Source of the DNA: Terriglobia bacterium | GTDB lineage: Bacteria; Acidobacteriota; Terriglobia; Versatilivoradales; Versatilivoraceae | Length of the DNA stretch: 64,000 nt | Direction: 5' to 3' | NCBI GenBank assembly: GCA_951813285.1 | Contig: OX638355.1 | Location: 2,108,653-2,172,652, forward strand | Part shown: one piece after another, positions 61,273 through 64,000 of the stretch | Layout of the letters: each line of letters begins with the position of its first letter | Position numbering within the stretch: position 1 is the stretch's first letter | The notes under the pieces: generated by a model | What the model saw: only the letters and a program-made list of their open reading frames with translations | Told to the model about the DNA's origin: nothing | The model's database searches: none | Translations under genes and position numbers: made by a program

Positions 61273-62469
61273 ATGGAAGAGGAGCTTGCAGCCATCCGGC
61301 GTTGGGAGGCAACCGTCGAGGCCCTGGTGGGCTGGGACCCGGTCGGGGCTCGGCTGCGCCGCCGGCAGAGCGGCGGCGGGCCGCTGAGCGGCTGGTCGCT
61401 GGGGGTCAAGGACATCATCGACGTCCAGGGAATGCCGACCCGCTGCAACGTGGACTTTCTACCGGAAACACCCGCCCGGGAACACGCCGGCGTGGTGGGG
61501 CGCCTGCTGTCTCTGGGCGCCTTCGTCCTCTCCAAGACCGTCACCACCACGTTTGCCTTTCTGGATCCGGGAGCCACCCGCAATCCCTGGAATCCCGGCC
61601 ACACTCCCGGGGGCTCCAGCAGCGGGTCGGCCGCGGCCGTGGCCTGCGGGATGGTTCGGTTGGCTTTGGGTTCCCAGACGGTGGCGTCGGTCAATCGTCC
61701 CGCCAGCTACTGCGGCGTGACGGGGTTCAAGCCCACCTTCGGGCGGTTGCCGGTCACCGGTGTCTTTCCCTTTTCCCCCAGCGTGGATACGGTGGGTTTA
61801 TTCACCTGCGGCGTTTCCGACATGCAACAGGCGGCTGCAGCGCTGTTGGGAGAGCCGGTGGCGGAGGAACCGGGACGCCTGAGGATCGGACTGGCTCCGG
61901 ACCTGCACACCAAGCCTGCCGAGGGCCTTATGTTGCGGGCGCTGTCGGAGGCCGGGGAGCGTTTGGCCGCCCGGGGATGCCAGGTCACCACGGTGACCCT
62001 GCCGGAAGAGTGCGCTGCCGCCTACCGGAATCACTTCGACCTGATTGCCGCCGAAGGGGCCCGAGGCCACGCGGAGCTGATGGCCCGCCACGGCGACCGC
62101 TACCCCCCCAAGCTGCGTGCGCTGCTGCTGGACGGGGAAGCGGTCACTCCCGAAGCCCTGAAAGGGATTCAGGAACACCGGCGCTCGCTGACAGTCTCCC
62201 TGTCGGGATTGTTGGAGGAAGTGGACCTGGTGTTGTCTCCCTCGGCCGAGGGAGCTGCACACCGGGGCTTGGCGATCACCGGCGATCCCCGCTTCAGCCT
62301 GCTCTGGACCTATACCGGGTGTCCCACGGTGACGCTGCCCGCGGCGCTGTCACCCGAGGGGTTGCCTCTGGGCCTGCAGTTGTCGGCGCGCCCCATGGCC
62401 GACGGGGCCTTGCTGGCGGCCGCCCGCACGGTGGAGGCCCTGCTGGGATTTCACGCCCGACCCGGATGA
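61273..62469 (+). CDS. Amidase-signature family hydrolase
   Basis: 398 residues with GGAGGAACAGGC before the ATG. The catalytic Ser-Ser-Lys elements are visible: Lys 46 (LGVKDIIDVQGMPTRCN), the serine-rich TPGGSSSGSAAAVA (111-124), and the nucleophile region SQTVASVNRPASYCGVTGFKPTFGR with Ser 139 the likely nucleophile. The nucleophile segment reads ASVNRPA where most members have GSIRxPA, a modest change. It is somewhat shorter than typical GatA (~480). It should hydrolyse a small amide or urea-type bond; it is unlikely to be GatA because GatB and GatC are absent and the length is short. Confidence 0.85.
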   Translation: MEEELAAIRRWEATVEALVGWDPVGARLRRRQSGGGPLSGWSLGVKDIIDVQGMPTRCNVDFLPETPAREHAGVVGRLLSLGAFVLSKTVTTTFAFLDPGATRNPWNPGHTPGGSSSGSAAAVACGMVRLALGSQTVASVNRPASYCGVTGFKPTFGRLPVTGVFPFSPSVDTVGLFTCGVSDMQQAAAALLGEPVAEEPGRLRIGLAPDLHTKPAEGLMLRALSEAGERLAARGCQVTTVTLPEECAAAYRNHFDLIAAEGARGHAELMARHGDRYPPKLRALLLDGEAVTPEALKGIQEHRRSLTVSLSGLLEEVDLVLSPSAEGAAHRGLAITGDPRFSLLWTYTGCPTVTLPAALSPEGLPLGLQLSARPMADGALLAAARTVEALLGFHARPG

Positions 62470-62504
62470 CTCCGCAAGGCTCACCAAAGTCGGCTTGCAA
62501 TCCA

Positions 62505-62874
62505 CCAAGGAAAAGAGTTGTCCAGGAAGAGACACGAAGAACCACGAAGGGCCAAAAAAGATATCCAGGAAGGGGAACGACGAACCACGAACGGACACGA
62601 ATGAACACCAATTAACGGATTGATGAGGTGTTGATTGGCGGGATGTGACAACCGATTTGGTTTATTTACATGGATGGACAGGATGAACAGGATTATTGGG
62701 CGGGAGGTTTCAGCGGGCTGAGTTTAGCCATCGCCTATGTTCCAACACAGATCCCGGAATTTCCGCTCCCAGGCTTTTGGATTCCTTCCAACACGCACCC
62801 GAGCTTCGAGTGAGTCCGCTTGCTGTGCCGCAGCCTCTCGTCTTGTTTATCCTGTCTATCCTGTGTATCCATGT
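62505..62874. repeat. Cluster of dispersed and inverted repeats
   Basis: The 576-base gap 62470-63045 holds no gene. 62520-62605 carries CACGAAG-type units (GACACGAAGAACCACGAAG, CGAACCACGAACGGACACG). 62630-62659 matches 25116-25145 at 25 of 30 bases. 62668-62695 and 62845-62874 form an inverted pair built on ACAGGAT units (ACATGGATGGACAGGATGAA against the reverse of CCTGTCTATCCTGTGTATCC). The sequence between the inverted pair shows no gene. Confidence 0.6.
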
Positions 62875-63045
62875 TCAATATGTAGAAAATCAATTTAACG
62901 GGACACGGCCCTTGTTCCCGATAGGCCATGAAGATTCGTTGTTCCATCTTGTATCATCCACGGGACAGGCCGCGAGCTGGCCAATCACTAAGCACTGACC
63001 GCTCGCCTCGGTCGTGAGGCTGTCGTGACGCAAAGAGACCCTGCC

Positions 63046-64000
63046 ATGAACCCGCTGCGCATCGGACTTGCCGGCTACGGTAACTGGGCTCGCGAGGCTT
63101 ATGTGCCGGCCCTGCGGGCTGACGGCAGGGGCGCGGTGGTGGCCGCCGCGGCTCCCAGCCAGGCCACCCGGCAGCGCATTCGGGAGGAACTGGGCAGCCG
63201 GGTCCGCATCTATCCTCACTTCGACGCCATGCTGGACGCCGGCGGTCTGGACGGCGTGCTGATGGCTCTTCCCGAAGCCGTGCACGAGCCGGGTCTGCTG
63301 GCCGCGATCGGTTCGGGGATTCCCTTTTTCCATGAGCCCCCGGTGTCGCACCTTCGGGACCGGATCGCTCCGGTGCTGGAGGAATTGCTGGGGGCCGGCC
63401 AGGTCCAGCAGGCCGACTTGGAGCTGAGGTTCCTCCCGGTGGTGGCCGCGGCCGCCCAAAGGCTGGCCGAGGGCGCCATCGGAGAGCCGCAGACCGCCAG
63501 AATCCGGATGAACGGCAACTGGAATGCCCGGCCGGGAGCCGGCCTCAGCCTGAGCCATGTGCTGGCTCCCTGGTACGTGGATGCCTTGGACGCGATGCTG
63601 GGTTCTCATCCTCAAAGAGTGCTGGTTCAGGATGGCCGGGGAACCGAAGGCCGCATGCAGGCCTATGCCCTGACCCAGTTGGACTACGGCGGGGTTTGGG
63701 GAACCTTTCAAGCCAACATCTCCAGCGTTCAGGGTCCCGAAACCTGGGTCGAGATCCAGGGCCGGGACGGAGACCTCTTTGCGGATCTCTTTACCGGGGA
63801 GTTGCGACTTCGAAGCCGGTCCCTCCCGGAGTGGCGGGTGGATCGAGTGGTCTCGGCCCTGCGGCCCTTCGCCGGATGGCCCGGCTTGCGGGAGTGCCTG
63901 TCGGACTTCCTGGACCAACTGGAGGGCAAGCCCTCCTCGGGGGTGCCGGCCGAAGATATGGCCAGGCTGCACCGCCTGGGTCTGGCTGCCGAGGAGTCCA
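63046..64000 (+). CDS. Gfo/Idh/MocA oxidoreductase, 3' end missing
   Basis: Open from ATG 63046 to the right edge (318 codons). NAD-binding segment LRIGLAGYGNWAREAYVPAL, DGVLMALPEAVHEPGLL and the family loop PFFHEPPVSHL; the usual EKP is HEP here, so the catalytic Lys is missing. Later parts: ELRFLPVVAAAAQRLAEGAIGEP and MNGNWNARPGAGLSLSHVLAPWYVDALDAMLGS. There is no signal peptide, so it is cytoplasmic. The substrate is unknown, and with the missing Lys the protein may be non-catalytic or use a changed mechanism. Confidence 0.8.
   Translation, partial: MNPLRIGLAGYGNWAREAYVPALRADGRGAVVAAAAPSQATRQRIREELGSRVRIYPHFDAMLDAGGLDGVLMALPEAVHEPGLLAAIGSGIPFFHEPPVSHLRDRIAPVLEELLGAGQVQQADLELRFLPVVAAAAQRLAEGAIGEPQTARIRMNGNWNARPGAGLSLSHVLAPWYVDALDAMLGSHPQRVLVQDGRGTEGRMQAYALTQLDYGGVWGTFQANISSVQGPETWVEIQGRDGDLFADLFTGELRLRSRSLPEWRVDRVVSALRPFAGWPGLRECLSDFLDQLEGKPSSGVPAEDMARLHRLGLAAEES

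Overview
The window is GC-rich, densely coded bacterial DNA with no rRNA, tRNA or transposase gene that I can see. Several signs point to an environmental member of the Acidobacteriota or a group of similar gene content such as Planctomycetota: two loci pairing DUF1501 proteins with DUF1549/DUF1553 cytochrome-like proteins, several Tat-exported Gfo/Idh/MocA oxidoreductases and sugar epimerases, an FG-GAP repeat protein, and a BlaI/M56 module. The taxon is an inference from gene content; no marker gene is present.

Layout. 1-4.3 kb: an FG-GAP/VCBS repeat protein cut by the left edge, an AbiE-type module whose toxin gene is broken, and a lone ribbon-helix-helix antitoxin. 4.5-12.6 kb, all plus strand: a D-2-hydroxyacid dehydrogenase, an ABC-2 exporter pair and an inositol-type catabolic set (iolD-, iolE- and iolG-like plus an HpcH/HpaI aldolase). 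12.7-18.8 kb: a DUF3500 protein, then a BlaI/M56 sensor-type module that includes an unlisted 46-residue peptide, a frameshifted M56 peptidase, a TlpA-like lipoprotein and an exported protein of unknown function. 19.2-25.1 kb: a TIG/PPC protein, a DUF1549/DUF1553 protein and a DUF1501 protein. 25.2-32.2 kb: a VOC protein, a long hairpin element, an MFS transporter, two paralogous Tat-type Gfo/Idh/MocA proteins flanking a Tat-type epimerase, and a second 2-hydroxyacid dehydrogenase.

32.5-43.2 kb is a defence region. It holds an intact vapB, a vapC stump that ends in the first CRISPR repeat, a seven-repeat CRISPR array, and a minus-strand type I-G (formerly I-U) operon: csb1, csb2, cas3, a Cas8-like/Cas3-extension gene, cas2 and a cas4-cas1 fusion. 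The most unusual feature of the window is here. Csb2 (the Cas5-Cas6 fusion) carries a complete phosphoribosyltransferase-like domain of about 230-260 residues, with a PRPP-loop motif VDDFIGQGGT, inserted in frame between its two conserved parts. Most of the insert lines I counted have lower GC than its flanks.

43.5-50.1 kb: a Tat-type epimerase is divergent from an operon of a TPP enzyme, a 3-hydroxyacyl-CoA dehydrogenase-like protein, an SDR, a small membrane protein and a sodium:solute symporter. 50.3-55.5 kb: a 1,712-residue secreted protein with plant-type leucine-rich repeats, a Calx-beta-like domain and a metzincin protease motif. 56.0-60.1 kb: a second DUF1501 plus DUF1549/DUF1553 pair. 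The right end has an EamA transporter, an amidase, dispersed repeats and a partial Gfo/Idh/MocA gene.

Taken together, the ordinary genes suggest a heterotroph that oxidises polyols, sugar acids and related compounds, with a defence island placed among the catabolic operons.
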